Below are positions 1 through 11,599 of a stretch of DNA of 64,000 bases, in pieces. The DNA lies in contig NC_134310.1 in the NCBI RefSeq assembly GCF_949628215.1, positions 14,459,401 to 14,523,400 on the forward strand, written 5' to 3'. The DNA comes from Phalacrocorax aristotelis (lineage: Eukaryota; Chordata; Aves; Suliformes; Phalacrocoracidae). The notes beneath the pieces are model-generated. The model made no database searches. It worked only from the letters and a program-made list of their open reading frames with translations, and was not told where the DNA came from. The position numbers and the translations under genes were made by a program. Numbering within the stretch: the stretch's first letter is position 1; every line of letters starts with the position of its first letter.

Positions 1-17
1 TAAATCTTGTGAGCATG

Positions 18-250
18 TGTCATCGTTCAGCCTCAGTCGGCAACTAAACACCACGCAGCCGCTCACTCACTCCACCCACCCCTGTTAGATGGGAGAGAGA
101 ATCGGAAGAGCAAAAGCAAAAAAAAGCTTGTGGGTTGAGATAAGAACAGTTTAATAACTAAAATAAGATAATAATGATTATTATAGTAATAACAATAATG
201 ATAATCTAATAAAAAGGAAAAGGAAAAAAAACATAAACACAAATGATAAA
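18..250 (-). repeat. LTR-A fragment (R/U5 end), 3' LTR of the deleted provirus
   Basis: The segment matches the 3' portion of the other LTR-A copies: the terminal TGTCATCGTTCAGCCTC (plus-strand reading), the CCACCCCTG...GGAGAGAGAATCGGAAGAGC block, the GTGGGTTGAGATAAGAACAG block and the AT-rich run. The U3 half is absent, and sequence from about 251 on is gag. Confidence 0.85.
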
Positions 251-1872
251 ACCATATGGTGCCCCGTGGTGTGTATCCTCTCTCTTGAGAAAAGGGACGC
301 TTACTCCTAATAGCTGAGGTACTGGTCTGTACTGGTGGGGAGTAGGACATATCTTCTTTGAATTGCTGGAACGCCCAGGACAGTTTCTCCACAGTTGAGA
401 CGAGGGAGGAAGAGAGATTTGCTTTGTACTCCCAGAGTTGATTTTATCAACTCCACCACCTCGTCATCTTTCCAGGACATTATTGCCAACGAGTTACCAT
501 GCGCCAATGGTGGCTCCGTACAAACTTCTGCCACATGGGTCATGTGCACCAGGCTTCATCTGGATCTTTGGATGACTGTTGATTGTCTAGGTCACTATAA
601 ATCACCTCAAGCAAGGCTAGTTCCCTCAGGTACTGGATACCTTTCTCCATGGTCATCCATTTTCCTAGGCGAAATACAATATCTTCCTTGAAGGGGTACC
701 TTTCTCTCACACCTGACAGGAGTCGCCTCCAGAGGCTGAGAGCTTGTGTTCCTTTTCCAATTGCTTTGTCAATGCCTCCTTCCCCAGACAGGGATCCCAG
801 TTGTTTGGCTTCCTTCCCCTCTAATTCCAGACTGCTGGCCCCGTTATCCCAGCATTGGAGCAACCAGGTGACAATGTGCTCACCTGAACGATGGCCAAAA
901 TATTTTCGCATATCACATAACTCACTCAAGGATAGGGATCGGGTAGTTTCCGTTTCTTTTATGAGTTCTTCCTCTTCTTCCTCCTCTCCTTGTGATGGCC
1001 CTGCTTCTTCATAATCTCTTCCTAAACGAGTTGACTTTCTCTTCCAGGATTTCTTCTTGTGTATAGGGGTGACAGATACTGGCACGGTTTGACCCTCTGA
1101 TTCAGCTGCAACTCTTGTCACCAGGGTTGGAGTAGCCGCAGAGTCTGTCATGGGTGTTTGAGTAGCCGCTATGCTTGTCACTTTCCTTGTCTTTGCTTTT
1201 TTAGATCCAGAGGCCTTCTCTTCCCCTTGGGGGTACTGAATAGTGTTAAACAGGGCTTGATAGGCATGGGCTAGGCCCCAGCACATTGCAGTGATTTGTA
1301 TATCTTTGGAGTTGCCAGGGTGACAACATACTTTCTCCAAATATTCCACTAATTTTTCAGGATTCTGCACTTGTTCAGGAGTGAAGTCCCACAACACTGG
1401 GGGTGCCCACCATATTAGGCGTTTACCCATACTATCCCACATACCCTGCCACACGTAGCTATTGAGCCTTGGGGCAGATCTCTGGATTATATTTTTAAAT
1501 TGCTTATTAACCTTAGACAGAACTGAAACTGTCTGCCAAAGCAACACCAGCAGATGTATCTTGACTACCCAAGGATGTTCAAGATACTGAAAAGTTGTTG
1601 TAATGAAGGAGGAGACATTATATAAGATGGTAGCTAAGGTGCCATTCTGGATTTCCTCCATAAAAAACCTCTCGGAGGAGGAGGAGGTACAACTGCTAAC
1701 TGTCTCCATGAGGTGGTAGCTGAAGTACAGGAATGGCTTCCATTCAAGTCCCAAATAACAGATAATGCTCAAGGCCAGTGTTTTAATAACAAGTCTCCTA
1801 GGCAAAACATCTCTAATCACAGCAAACTACAAAAACCAACAGGAATTTTGAATGTGTACTTTAAGTCGTCAT
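251..1872 (-). pseudogene. gag: gag pseudogene of LTR-A provirus
   Basis: Gag normally assembles the virion. This copy starts at the ATG complementary to 1870-1872, homologous to the start in the 25.5 kb provirus. The long open stretch (1820-540) holds the family's hydrophobic N-terminal part, the conserved WAPPVLWDFTPEQVQNPEKL block, a short Thr/Pro-rich linker and a capsid-like block (SLSELCDMRKYFGHRSGEH). Damage includes a frame change near 1820, an in-frame TGA just after DEAWCT near 540 (Arg codon in relatives), and a 1-bp deletion shortly after. The C-terminus is lost at the junction with LTR sequence. The linker has only about one and a half copies of the 20-residue unit repeated five times in the 25.5 kb copy. 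Confidence 0.85.
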
Positions 1873-1953
1873 GGTATAGACCAGACAAACTAATACTGAG
1901 AACAGATGAATCAATGCTGTGACCAGCAACTGTTATTATCTCAAACATATCAT

Positions 1954-1971
1954 GCCCCACGTTGGGAACCA
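1954..1971 (-). other. Primer-binding site, tRNA-Lys1,2 type (diverged)
   Basis: On the minus strand this reads TGGTTCCCAACGTGGGGC, differing at two positions from TGGCGCCCAACGTGGGGC, the site complementary to tRNA-Lys1,2. It lies 8 nt downstream of the 5' LTR end, as in the other A copies. Confidence 0.8.
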
Positions 1972-1979
1972 AAAAGGAC

Positions 1980-2511
1980 TGTCGTGGTTCAGTCTCAGTC
2001 GGCAACTAAACACTACGCACCTGCTCGCTTGCTCCCCCCACCCCTCTGGGGTGGAGAGAAGCGGACGAGCAAAAGCAAAAAAAAACTTGTGGGTTGAAAT
2101 AACAGTTTAATAATTAAAATAAGATAATAATGATGATAATAAGAATTATTATAGTAATAACAATAAAGATAATCTAATAAAAAGGAAAAGGGAAAAAGGG
2201 AAAAAACCAGAAACATAAACGATACAACCACTCACCACCCACTGACCGACGCTGCCGTTCCCTGAGGCGCAATTGCTGCTTCCCTCCCCCGGCCACCTCC
2301 TCACAGTTAACATACTGGGCACGACGTTACATGATATGGACTATCCCTTTGGTCGGTTTGAATCAGCTCTCTCAGCTGTGCCACCCTCCCCTCCCGGCTT
2401 CTTGTGCACCTGGCAGAGCATGGGAAGCTAGAAAAGTCCTTGACTAGTACAAGCACTACCCAGCAACAACTAAAACATCAGTGTGTTATCAACATTTTTT
2501 TCATACTAAGT
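1980..2511 (-). repeat. 5' LTR-A, U3-truncated
   Basis: Begins TGTCGTGGTTCAGTCTCAG (plus reading) and follows the LTR-A sequence through the AT-rich R region, the CATGATATGGACTATCCC promoter segment and the U3 segment CTAGAAAAGTCCTTGACTAG. It stops at CATACTAAGT, about 50 bp short of the LTR 5' end, where LTR-B sequence begins. An LTR-B probably inserted here and a later deletion removed the far side. Confidence 0.8.
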
Positions 2512-2910
2512 TGTTCTGTTTTAGCCGGCAGCTCAGCCCCACACAGCCACTCACTTGCTTCCCCACCAGCAGGATGGGGGAGAGAATCAGAAGGGTAAAG
2601 CTCATGGGTTGAGATAAGAACAGTTTAATAATTAAAATAAAACAACAACAACAAAAATGCAATGGAAAGGAAAACGATGAGAGAGGCGCAAAACCCAGGG
2701 GGGAGGAAGGGGGGAAATGAACAACCAAAACAAACAACACATGATGCCCGCTGACCCAACGCCACCAGTCTTCGAGCCGCAACCGCCCCACCCCACCAAC
2801 TGCCCCTGTTAATATACTAGTCATAGCATCACATGGTATGAAATGAATATCCCATTGGCCAGTCTGGATTAGCTGTCTTGGCTGTGGCCCAGGCACTCCC
2901 GGCCTCTTGC
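2512..2910 (-). repeat. LTR-B fragment
   Basis: Starts TGTTCTGTTTTAGCCGGC, a diverged form of the LTR-B 3' end, and continues with the LTR-B hallmarks: the TTCCCCACC...GGATGGGGGAGAG hairpin block, GGTTGAGATAAGAACAG, and the promoter segment with CATGGTATGAAATGAATATCCC and CATTGGCCAG. It loses similarity after about 2905, before the U3 5' end, so it is truncated. Confidence 0.75.
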
Positions 2911-4583
2911 CCACTTGCCCACTTTACTCCCTTGAGTAAAAAATGAAAGGAACAAAAGTAGAAGTATTTTCTTCCTGACTCATTTCCTGGTTCAGAATGT
3001 TTAACAACATACAGATTATTTTTCTCTGCTGCAAATGGCATTTGTTAACATGCAGGTCAAAGTTGACTGACAATTATATGCTCCAAGAAAATAGATTTTA
3101 GAGGGTCAGAGCCCATAATATGGTGAATTCACTGTTTTCATTCTCTTCCTTGATGCACCTTCAGAAGCATAAATCTGCCCTTGATAGAGTACATTAGCAA
3201 CTTAATGCACAGGGACTTCACACCATGACACCAATTAAACTTAATGAAAGTTCTGCAGCTGAATTTCCACATGCCCTCAGCTGAAAATGTACTTCTAATG
3301 GTGTTAGAACTCATATTGGTTTTTCTCTATGAGCATTATAAGTTTTTTATCTTTTATGTCTTTAAGAATTGCATCACAATTTGCATATTTTGCAGTCACT
3401 ATGCCCATATGTTCTAATTACATGTTTTTTCTCATCGGTTGAATTTGAGCAGAATTACTTTGCATGCTCTGATGGATAGGGCACAAAGTATTGACATACT
3501 GCATTGATCTCCACTACTGTCTCCACCTGCCAAATTGGATCTTGACTTTCTTCATTTGTGGCAGGTTCTATTAATTTACTTACTGCCTTCACTTTTTCTG
3601 ATCATGTTTTGCATCTTTTCTTCTGTGTTTTTCCTTTCCCTCCTTTCTACCTACTATTTTGATTTTCTTCTCAACTGTGTAATCGACATAGAATAATTTC
3701 TCATTATATATATTAATGGCCTGCATGTTCCCAAAGCTTTTATCAGATCTTTTTACCTGAAAAAACATGCGGGGAAGCCATATCACACATCTTCAAAGTA
3801 GAGCTGTTACTTTTTATTTTATCAGTGACATATTCCCTGTTCATTTAATAATTATATGCTGTTTTGGACAGATTCTGATTTCATTTAGGTATCATTATGT
3901 ACAGGAGAACTTCAGGAAGTTTATCTGTTTTTACAATGCAGATGCCAAGATTGCAGTTTGGCCCAATACATTGAATAGAAATGTGCAAGTATTTATAAAA
4001 AAGACCACTAGTTTTGGTTTCGATCTTACATACACTCATTCTAGTAGGGGGAGGATCCCTAAAATCTGGCTCTGTCTTGTGCGTCAAGGAGCAGCAAGAG
4101 CAGGCCACTCTACAAGCGAGGACAAACTAAGAGCAACCACAACACAGACTGTGCCCTCACCAGAGCACAGCCCCATCACAGCTGAACAGGCTGGGCAGAA
4201 TAAGGCTGCTGATAACTGGTTCCATCAACAGCTCCACACAAGGGAAGGAGATGAATGGTGTCCAAGGTCCATCCAGGAAGTCTAGTCATGAGCAGCAGAA
4301 GATGGGACCAGAGACAGGACTGTAATCCAGGCTACAGCATAAGTCCAAGAGTCATCTAGGGGGTAGAGCTGAAGGTAGATACACTTATAGCTCACACGAG
4401 GAGTAAAGGCCCAGGCCTGAGTTTACAACGAGTTCCTGGGTCACGGGCAGAGGGTGGAAGTCCCAGGTGAGGCTGGTCAGGACCAATAAGGTCTATTGGT
4501 ACACTCACAGTCCTGAACGTATGGTCTTGGATTAATTGCTTATTGCTATGGTTTTCAGGTGTTCCATCTAACTCCTACCAGCT
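2911..4583. other. No gene recognised; AT-rich unique DNA and an unclassified tract
   Basis: About 2911-4000 is AT-rich with no coding signal. Roughly 4020-4580 is more GC-rich with phrases such as GGTAGAGCTGAAGGTAGA and GCCCAGGCC that feel repeat-like, but no second copy occurs in the window. An open stretch at 3767-4285 crosses the composition boundary and shows no protein motif. Confidence 0.5.
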
Positions 4584-5072
4584 TGTCATGGTTTAGCCGG
4601 CAACTCAGCCCCACACAGTTGCTCGTTCACTCCCCCACCGGTAGATGGGGGAAGAGAATCAGAAGGGTAACGCTCTTGGGTTGGGTTAAGAACAGTTTAA
4701 TAATGAAAATTAAACCAAACAACAGCAGAAATGCAATGTAAAGGAGAACAATGAGAGGCGCAAAGCCCCAGGGGAGGGGGGAAGGGAGGGGAGAGGGGGA
4801 ACGAACGGCCGAAACAAACCACACGCGACGCAGCCGCCCGCCGACCCGACGCCGCGCCGCTCCCGAGACGCCCCCTCCCCCCCACTTAATATACTGGTCA
4901 TGGTGTCACATGGTATGGAATGAACATGCCATTGGCCAGTCGGGGTCAGCTGCCCCCACCATGGCCCCGCCCCTCCCAGCCCCCTGCCACATGGCAGAGC
5001 ACTGGGAAGCTGGAAAGGTAGCCCACCCCCACAGTGAGGAGAATTAACCCCTTCTCAGCCAAAACCAGCACA
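4584..5072 (-). repeat. 3' LTR-B
   Basis: Complete LTR of 489 bp. On the minus strand it starts TGTGCTGGTTTTGGCTGAG (5072) and ends GCTAAACCATGACA (4584). In order it shows a G-rich U3, a CCAAT box in CTGGCCAATGGC, the TATA-like TATATTAAG, an ATTAAA poly(A) signal, and the CCCCCA/TGGGGG hairpin near the 3' end. Confidence 0.92.
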
Positions 5073-5478
5073 TTCTCCACCCCTTAGTCCATACCATTTA
5101 CACCATGCCCAGGTCCCATACGATGCAATACAACCGTACCAACCACCACCCCTCCCCTTCCCATCCTTTAACATAATACAGAGACATCATTCCCTTAGTT
5201 CATGGACCTTCCCTGTAAAATGTCCATTAAAATGTCCATTGAGTTCACCCAGTCCATGACTCTGGGCTCCATCTGCTGTATCAGGCTTTCAGGGTGGGAG
5301 AGATGGTGTGTGTGGCATTGGTTTGCTGCATACAGAGTCAGTCATCGTTCCATCACTGCTGCACTGCTTGTTTCACAGTCTATCTTCCATGGGTTGGGAG
5401 GCTCTTACTCTGAGATCATTGATACAACACAGAGGTGACACACAATATTATATAGCAGTTCACATTGTGCCGTTCAGT
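5073..5478 (-). other. 3' noncoding region and polypurine tract of LTR-B provirus
   Basis: Between the pol stop and the 3' LTR there is no env. The purine-rich CTAAGGGGTGGAGAA (minus strand) directly next to the LTR is the likely plus-strand primer. The rest matches the corresponding segments at 31553-32023 and 60268-60673, including the blocks around CATGGACTGGGTGAACTC and GGTCCATGAACTAAGGGAA. Confidence 0.8.
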
Positions 5479-8400
5479 TCATTGACTGTTTTTGCCCAAA
5501 ATCAAATCCCCATGAGGCACACATCGGATTTCTCCATCCTCCTGCATCACCCACCAAGTGCACCCAGGTCCTCAAGCAAAAGCAATCCCACGAATGGGTT
5601 TGCCTTTGCCTGAGGCAGGAAGAACCCAGACTGTTTTGCCCAGCATACTTTTTGTGTGCACTACAGGGACTCTATCCCCTTCCACAGTATGTAGGATTTC
5701 TGACTGGGCAGGGCCAGCTCGATTGGCAGATCCCCTCGTGTTGACTAACCAGGTGGCTATTGAATGTTCCACCCCCCATTGCTCTCAGTGTAGTTTTTAA
5801 CAGTCCATTGTACCGTTCAATTTTCCCAGAGGCTGGTGCGTGATAGGGGATGTGATACACCCACTCAATGCCGTGCTCTGTGGCCCAGCTGTCTATGAGG
5901 TTATTTCGGAAATTAGTCCCGTTGTCTGACTCAATTCTCTCTGGGGTGCCATGTCGCCACAGGACTTGTTTTTTGAGACACAGGAGAGTGTTCTGGGCAG
6001 CGACGTGGGGAACAGGATATGTTTCCAGCCAGCCAGTTGTTGTTTCTACCATTGTAAGCACATGGCGCTTGCCTTGGCGGGTTTGTGGGAGTGTGATATA
6101 GTCAATTTGCCAGGCCTCCCCATATTTATATTTCAGCCATCGTCCCCCATACCACAGAGGCTTTACTCGCTTCGCTTGCTTGATTGCAGCGCATGTTTCA
6201 CATTCGTGGCTAACCTGTGCAATAACATCCATGGTCAAGTTCACCCCTCGATCACGAGCCCACCTGTATGTTGCATCTCTCCCTTGATGGCCTGAGGTGT
6301 CAGGGGCCCATCGAGCTAGAAATACTTCACCCTTATGTTGCCAGTCCAGAGCCACCTCAGCCACTTCAATCTTGGCAGCCTGATCTACCTGCTGGTTGTT
6401 CCAATGTTTTTCAGTGGCTCGACTCTTGGGGACGTGAGCCTCCACGTGACATACCTTTACAACCAGGTTTTCTACCCGGGCAGCAATATCTTGCCACAAT
6501 GTGGCGACCCAGATGAGTTTACCTCTACGCTGCCAGTTGCTTTGCTTCCACTGCTGTAGCCAGCCCCACAGGGCATTTGCCACCATCCAGGAGTCAGTAT
6601 AGAGATAGAGCGCTGCCCACTTTTCCTGTTCAGCAATGTCTAAGGCCAGCTGGATGGCCTTTACCTCTGCAAACTGGCTCGATTCACCTTCTCCTTCAGC
6701 AGTTTCTGCGACTTGTTGTGTAGGACTCCATACAGATGTCTTCCATCTCCGGTGCTTTCCCACTGTCATGGTTCAGCCTCAGCTGGCAACTGAATACCAC
6801 GCAGCTGCTTGCTCACTCCACCTCCACCCCTGTGGGATGGGGAAGAGAATCGGACGAGCAAAAGAACCTGTGGGTTGAGATAAGCACAGTTTAATGATTA
6901 CAATAAAATGATATTAATAGTATCAATGACTATGATAATAATGACAATAATGTTAATATAATAAAATGGAAAAGGAAGGGAAAGGGGAAAAAAAAAGGAA
7001 AAAAAACACGGAAACACAAACGATACAACCGCTCACCACCCGCCGACCGACACTGCCTGTCCCCGAGCCGCAATTGCTTCCTCCTCCCCCGGCCAGCCCC
7101 TCCCAGGTCACATACTGGGCATGACGTTACATGATATGGAATATCCCTTTGGTCAGTTTGAATCCGCTCTCTCAGCTGTGCCCGCTCCCATCCCTGCTTC
7201 TGGTGCACCCAGCAGAGCATGGGAAGCTAGAAATGTCCTTGACTAGTACAAGCGCTACCCAGCAACAGCCCAAAATCTGTGTGTTATCTCAACAGGTTTA
7301 TTTTTCCATGCTAATTTCAAAGCACAGCACTATACCAGCTAGAGTGAAGAAAATTAACTCTATCCCAGCTAAAACCATGACACCCACTAGGCGACAGGAC
7401 CCATCAGTGAACAGGGCATACTGCTTTTCATCTTCTGGCAGTTTGTTATCCAGTGGGGCTTCTTCAGCATGTGTCACCTCCTCCTCTGGTGATAATCCAA
7501 AGTCTTTGCCTTCTGGCCAGTCCATAATCACTTCCAAGATTCCTGGGCGTCTGGGGTTTCCTACTCGAGCCTGCTGGGTGATCAGTGCAACCCATTTACT
7601 CCACGTAGCATCAGTTGCATGATGTGTAGAGGGGATGTTTCTTTTGAACATCCAGCCCAACACCAGAAGTTGGGGTGCCAGGAGCAACTGTGCCTCAGTA
7701 CCAACCACTTCTGAAGCAGCTCGAACCCCTTCATATGCTGCCAATATCTCTTTTTCAGTTGGAGTATAGCGGGCTTCGGACCCTCTGTATCCCCAACTCC
7801 AAAACACTAGGGGTCGACCCCAGGTCTCCCCATGTGCTTTCTGCCAGAGGCTCCAGGTAGGGCCATTCTCCCTGGCTGCAGTGTAGGGAACATATTCTTA
7901 CATCTTGTCCTGCCCGGACTGGCCCAAGAGCTACTGCATGAACTATTTCTCGTTTAATCTGTTCAAAGGCTTGTTGTTGCTCAGGGCCCCATTTGAAATC
8001 ATTCTTCTTCTGGTTCACTTGATAGAGAGGGCTTACGATCAGACTGTAATTTCGAATATGCATTCGCCAAAAACCCACAATGCCCAAGAAAGCTTGTGTT
8101 TCCTTTTTGCTGGTTGGTGGAGACATGGCTGCTATTTTGTTGATCACATCCATTGGAATCTGATGACGTCCATCTTGCCATTTGATTCCTAAGAACTGGA
8201 TCTCTTGTGCGGGTCCCTTGACCTTACTTTATTTTGTGGCAAAACCGGACTTCCGACGGATTTGCACTATTTTCTTCCCTTTCTCAAAAACTTCTTCTGC
8301 TATGTTGCCCCACATGACGATGTCATCAATGTATTGAAGGTGTTCTGGAGCTCCACCTTCTTCCAATGCATTCTCGATCAGTCCATGGCAAATGATAGGA

Positions 8401-9263
8401 CTGTGTTTCCACCCCGGGGCAGTCGATTCCAGGTGTACTGGACGCCCCTCCAAGTAAAAGCAAACTGGCCTGCACTCTGCTGCCAGAGAGATTGAGAAGA
8501 ATGCATTAGCGATATCAGTCGTGGCGTACCACTTGGCTGCCTTTGACGCCAATTTGTACTGAAGTTCTAGCATGTCTGGCACAGCAGCACTCAATGGTGG
8601 AGTGACTTCGTTCAGGCCACGATAGTCTACTGTTAGCCTCCACTCTCCATTAGACTTCCGCACTGGCCATATGGGACTGTTAAAGGGTGAGTGGGTCTTA
8701 CTGATGACTCCTTGGCTCCTCAGTTGGTGAATGAGTTTATGGATGGGGATCAGAGAGTCTCTGTTGGTGCGATATTGCCGCCGGTGCACTGTTGTGGTGG
8801 CGATTGGCACCTGTTGTTATTCGACCTTCAGCAACCCCACAACAGAAGGGTCCTTCGAGAGGCCAGGCAAGGTAGACAGCTGTCTAGTTTCCTCCGTCTC
8901 CAAGGCAGCTACACCAAAAGCCCACTTGTAACCTTTTGGGTCCTTGAAATACCCTCTCCTGAGGTAGTCTATGCCAAGGATGCACGGAGCCTCTGGGCCA
9001 GTCACAATGGGGTGCTTCTGCCAGTCATTGCCAGTTAGGCTCACTTCAGCCTCCAATACAGTTAGCTTTTAGGATGCCCCTGTCACTCCAGTAATACTGA
9101 TGGGTTCTGCCCCTATATAGTTTGATGGCATTAAGGTGCACTGTGCACCAGTGTCCACTAAAGCTTTATACTCCTGTGGGTCGGACGTGCCAGGCCATCG
9201 GATCCACACAGTCCAGTAAGCCCGGTTATCCCTTTCCTCCACCTGGCTGGAGGCAGGGCCCCT
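5479..9263 (-). pseudogene. pol: pro-pol pseudogene (protease, RT, RNase H, integrase)
   Basis: The minus strand encodes a retroviral pol in the order protease, RT, RNase H, integrase. The protease DTG triad codes at 9155-9147. RT includes PVRKSNGEWRLTVDYRGLNE and the catalytic YIDD (codons complementary to 8333-8322). RNase H shows FTDGSC just before the LTR-A insertion at 6764-7382. Integrase keeps the HECETC zinc-ligand segment, SDNGTNF and SGKIERYNG, with catalytic Glu at 5818-5816. Frameshifts occur near 8230 and 9060, and the LTR splits RNase H. Unlike the 25.5 kb and 54.7 kb copies, it has a Trp codon at the RT/RNase H junction (complement of 7989-7991). No dUTPase domain was seen. Confidence 0.9.
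6764..7382 (-). repeat. Solo LTR-A inserted in pol, TSD CCCAC
   Basis: A complete 619-bp LTR-A with 5-bp duplications CCCAC at 6759-6763 and 7383-7387. It interrupts the RNase H coding sequence directly after the ...DGSCRLVG segment, and the reading continues as KHRRWKT on the other side. Its internal region was lost by LTR-LTR recombination. It is younger than the LTR-B provirus it sits in. Confidence 0.95.
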
Positions 9264-10982
9264 CTAGTCCTGATCATGGCAATCTCAACTCACTTCCTGT
9301 AAATGTGAATCAGGAGTCCCTCTATTACACTTAGAAATAAAATCAGCGCTTCTACTCCTCTGTCTGGGGACCTGCTCACTGAAAATCGGAGCAGTGGTTT
9401 TCTTGGAAGAACCTCCCTTTTGTGATTGTTCTTCCTTGCAGCTCACATACCCGTGCCTCTAGGGTCAAGGCAGGATTGCCATCCCACCTCCTCATGTCCT
9501 CTCCGTGGTCATGCAGGTAGAACCATAGGGTGGCCCCTGGTGTGTATCCTCTCCTTTGAGCCAAAGGACGCTTATTCCTAGCAGCTGAGACACTACTCTG
9601 TAGAGGTGGCGAGCAGGACATATCTTCCTTGAGTTGCTGGACCTCTTGGGATAGTTTCTCCACAGCAGAGACGAACATGGAAGAGAGATTTGTTTCGTAA
9701 TCCTGGAGTCTATCAATCACCTCCGCCACCGTTGGTGCCTCATCCTCTCTCCAGCACATTACTGCCAATGAGGTTGCCTATGAGGATGGTGCGCTCCATA
9801 CATACTTCCGCCACATGGGTCGTGTGCACTCGGCTTCGTCTGGATCTTTGGATGACCGTTGATCGTCCAGGTCACCATAAATCACCTCAAACACAGCTAA
9901 TTCCCTTAGATACTGGATGCCTTTCTCCATAGTTGTCCATTTTCCTGGGTGATATGTAACATATTCTTTAAAGGGATACCTTTCCTTCACTCTGGACAGG
10001 AGTCGCCTCCAGAGGCTGAGGGCTTGTCTTTTTTTCCCAATTGCTTTGTCAACACCCCCTTCCCCAGAAAGGAACCCAGTTGTTTGTCTTCTTCTCCCTC
10101 TAATTCCAGACTACTGGCCCCATTATCCCAGCATCGGAGCAGCCAGGTGGCAATGTGCTCACCTGAATGACAGCTATAATCTTTTCGCATATCTTGCAAC
10201 TCGCTCAAGGACAGGAATCGGGTGGTCTCTATTTCATTTATGACTTCTTCCTCCTCTCCCTGTGATGGCCCTGCTTTTTCATCATCCCGTTCTAAATGAG
10301 TTGACGTCCGTTTCCAGTATTTCGTCTTGTGCATGGGGGCAACTGATACTGGTATGGGTTTATTTTCTGAGCCAGCTCCAGTACTTGTCATGGGGGTTTG
10401 AGTGGCTGCAGCACCTGTCCTCAGGGCTGGAGTGTCTACAGTGCCAGTCACTTTGCCTTTCAATCCAGAGACATTCTCTTCCCCTTGGGAGCCCTGAATA
10501 CTGTTGAGCAGGGCTCGGTATGCATGGGCCAGGCCCCAGGACATTGCAGTTATCTGTGTCTCTCTGGAGTTCCCAGCATAACAACATACTTTCTCCAAAT
10601 ATTCTACTAGTTTTTTAGGATTCTGCACTTGTTCAGGGGTGAAACTCCAAAACACTGGGGGTGCCCACTGCCCTAGGTATTTGCCCATGCTATCCCACAT
10701 GCCCCGCCACTCGTAACTATCAAGCCTTGGGGCAGATCTCTGGGTGATATTCTTAAGTTGCTTAGTCAAAACCAAAACAACATGCCCAAAAACTAACAAT
10801 AAGTGCACCTTAACTACCCAAGGATGTTCAAGATACAAAAAGGTGGTTGTAATAGAGGCAGAGACATCATAGAACAACATTGCAAAGGTACTATTCTGTA
10901 TTTCCTCCATGTAAAATCTCTCTGAGGAGGAGGTATAATTGCTAATTGCCTCAATAAGGTGGTATCCAAAGTACAGTAATGG
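9264..10982 (-). pseudogene. gag: gag pseudogene of LTR-B provirus
   Basis: The minus strand codes for the family Gag from within the N-terminal hydrophobic part (YLEHPWVVKVHLLLVFG) through WAPPVFWSFTPEQVQNPKKL, a short linker, the capsid-like LSLSELQDMRKDYSCHSGEH block, a coiled-coil-like stretch (LSSMFVSAVEKLSQEVQQLKEDM) and a basic C-terminus. It is broken by frame changes near 9990 and 9778 and stops near 9375 and 9310. The first codons are gone because the 5' deletion joins gag at 10982 to the LTR stub. The gag-pro UAG is at 9266-9264, in frame with pol. No CCHC zinc knuckle was found. Confidence 0.87.
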
Positions 10983-11036
10983 CAGCCAACCCCCACATTG
11001 AGGAGAATTAACCCCTTCTCAGCCAAAACCAGCACA
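10983..11036 (-). repeat. 5' LTR-B stub
   Basis: Only the first 54 bp of the 5' LTR remain, with the CTTCTCAGCCAAAACCAGCA end (plus reading), followed by the duplication CAGCT. A deletion joins this stub directly to gag. Confidence 0.88.
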
Positions 11037-11041
11037 CAGCT

Positions 11042-11599
11042 TCAAAATTAGAATTGAAATAAATGAGAATGAGCTGTTTAGAAGTCTTTAGAAGCCTGGC
11101 TGTGAGTACAAATGATACTTAGCTGTTAGAAACCTAAGAAACTTTCTAGCTAGTCAGTGAGTTCAATAAGGCTGTTTATTTAGTTGGCAAATGTTTGTAT
11201 TTTATTTTAGCTTTAATTCCTCTGTCTCTTGCTTTGTTGTCTTTAAGATGGAGTTCTCATGAGGATTAATTAATTCATGTCTGTATTACATGCGAAGAGA
11301 AAAAATTTCTACAAAGTGCAGTTATGCTAAGGGTTACGTTACATGTTTTTCCTAACATTAGAATAGATATTAATACCATATAAACTGAATGATCAAAAAG
11401 ATGTAGTAGAACTCATTCAGGCTTCTCCACCTCCATGTGTCTGTGCTTTGATCTGTTTGTTCTGCACTAAGAAGCATGTGGAATGTCAAAAACAGTGAAA
11501 AGTTTCCTTATAGTGCTTCAGCAGGTGAGACAAAAGAGCAATAGCAAGGAAACATGAACCTCATATACGTGAAGCTTAACATGTCTATATTTTTTTTGC
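11042..11599. other. AT-rich unique DNA, no gene seen
   Basis: No repeat family, conserved motif or sustained reading frame was recognised here. It separates the LTR-B provirus from the long CR1. Confidence 0.5.

Larger units (their letters stand above)
18..2511 (-). mobile_element. Deleted LTR-A provirus (5' LTR, PBS, gag, 3' LTR fragment)
   Basis: This is an endogenous retrovirus on the minus strand. Read on that strand it has a partial 5' LTR (2511-1980), a primer-binding site (1971-1954), a gag remnant (1872 to about 251) and the 3' part of the second LTR (about 250-18). All of pro-pol and the 3' U3 are missing: gag runs straight into LTR sequence near 246-253, where both share a short AAAACC-like stretch. 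The left end is the usual LTR end, read as TGTCATCG on the plus strand at 18. No target-site duplication can be paired because the 5' LTR lacks its first bases and abuts an LTR-B fragment at 2512. The remnant cannot encode replication functions. Confidence 0.85.
4584..11036 (-). mobile_element. LTR-B provirus, minus strand, TSD CAGCT
   Basis: A near-complete env-less ERV flanked by the 5-bp duplication CAGCT at 4579-4583 and 11037-11041. On the minus strand it runs from a 5' LTR reduced to its first 54 bp (11036-10983) through gag (10982-9264), an in-frame UAG (9266-9264), pro-pol (9263-5479) and a noncoding 3' region with polypurine tract (5478-5073) to a complete 3' LTR (5072-4584). A solo LTR-A is inserted in the RNase H region. 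The deletion at the 5' end removed most of the LTR, the PBS and the gag start. The matching duplication shows that both ends are original, so the deletion came after integration. Confidence 0.93.

Noticed and set aside
3767..4285. 172-codon open stretch as a coding gene
   Set aside because: It spans a sharp composition boundary and shows no protein character; chance is sufficient.
5672..6769. Host integrase-domain gene (NYNRIN-like) on the minus strand
   Set aside because: The frame is the RNase H/integrase part of the LTR-B provirus, bounded by LTRs and target duplications; no host gene context exists.
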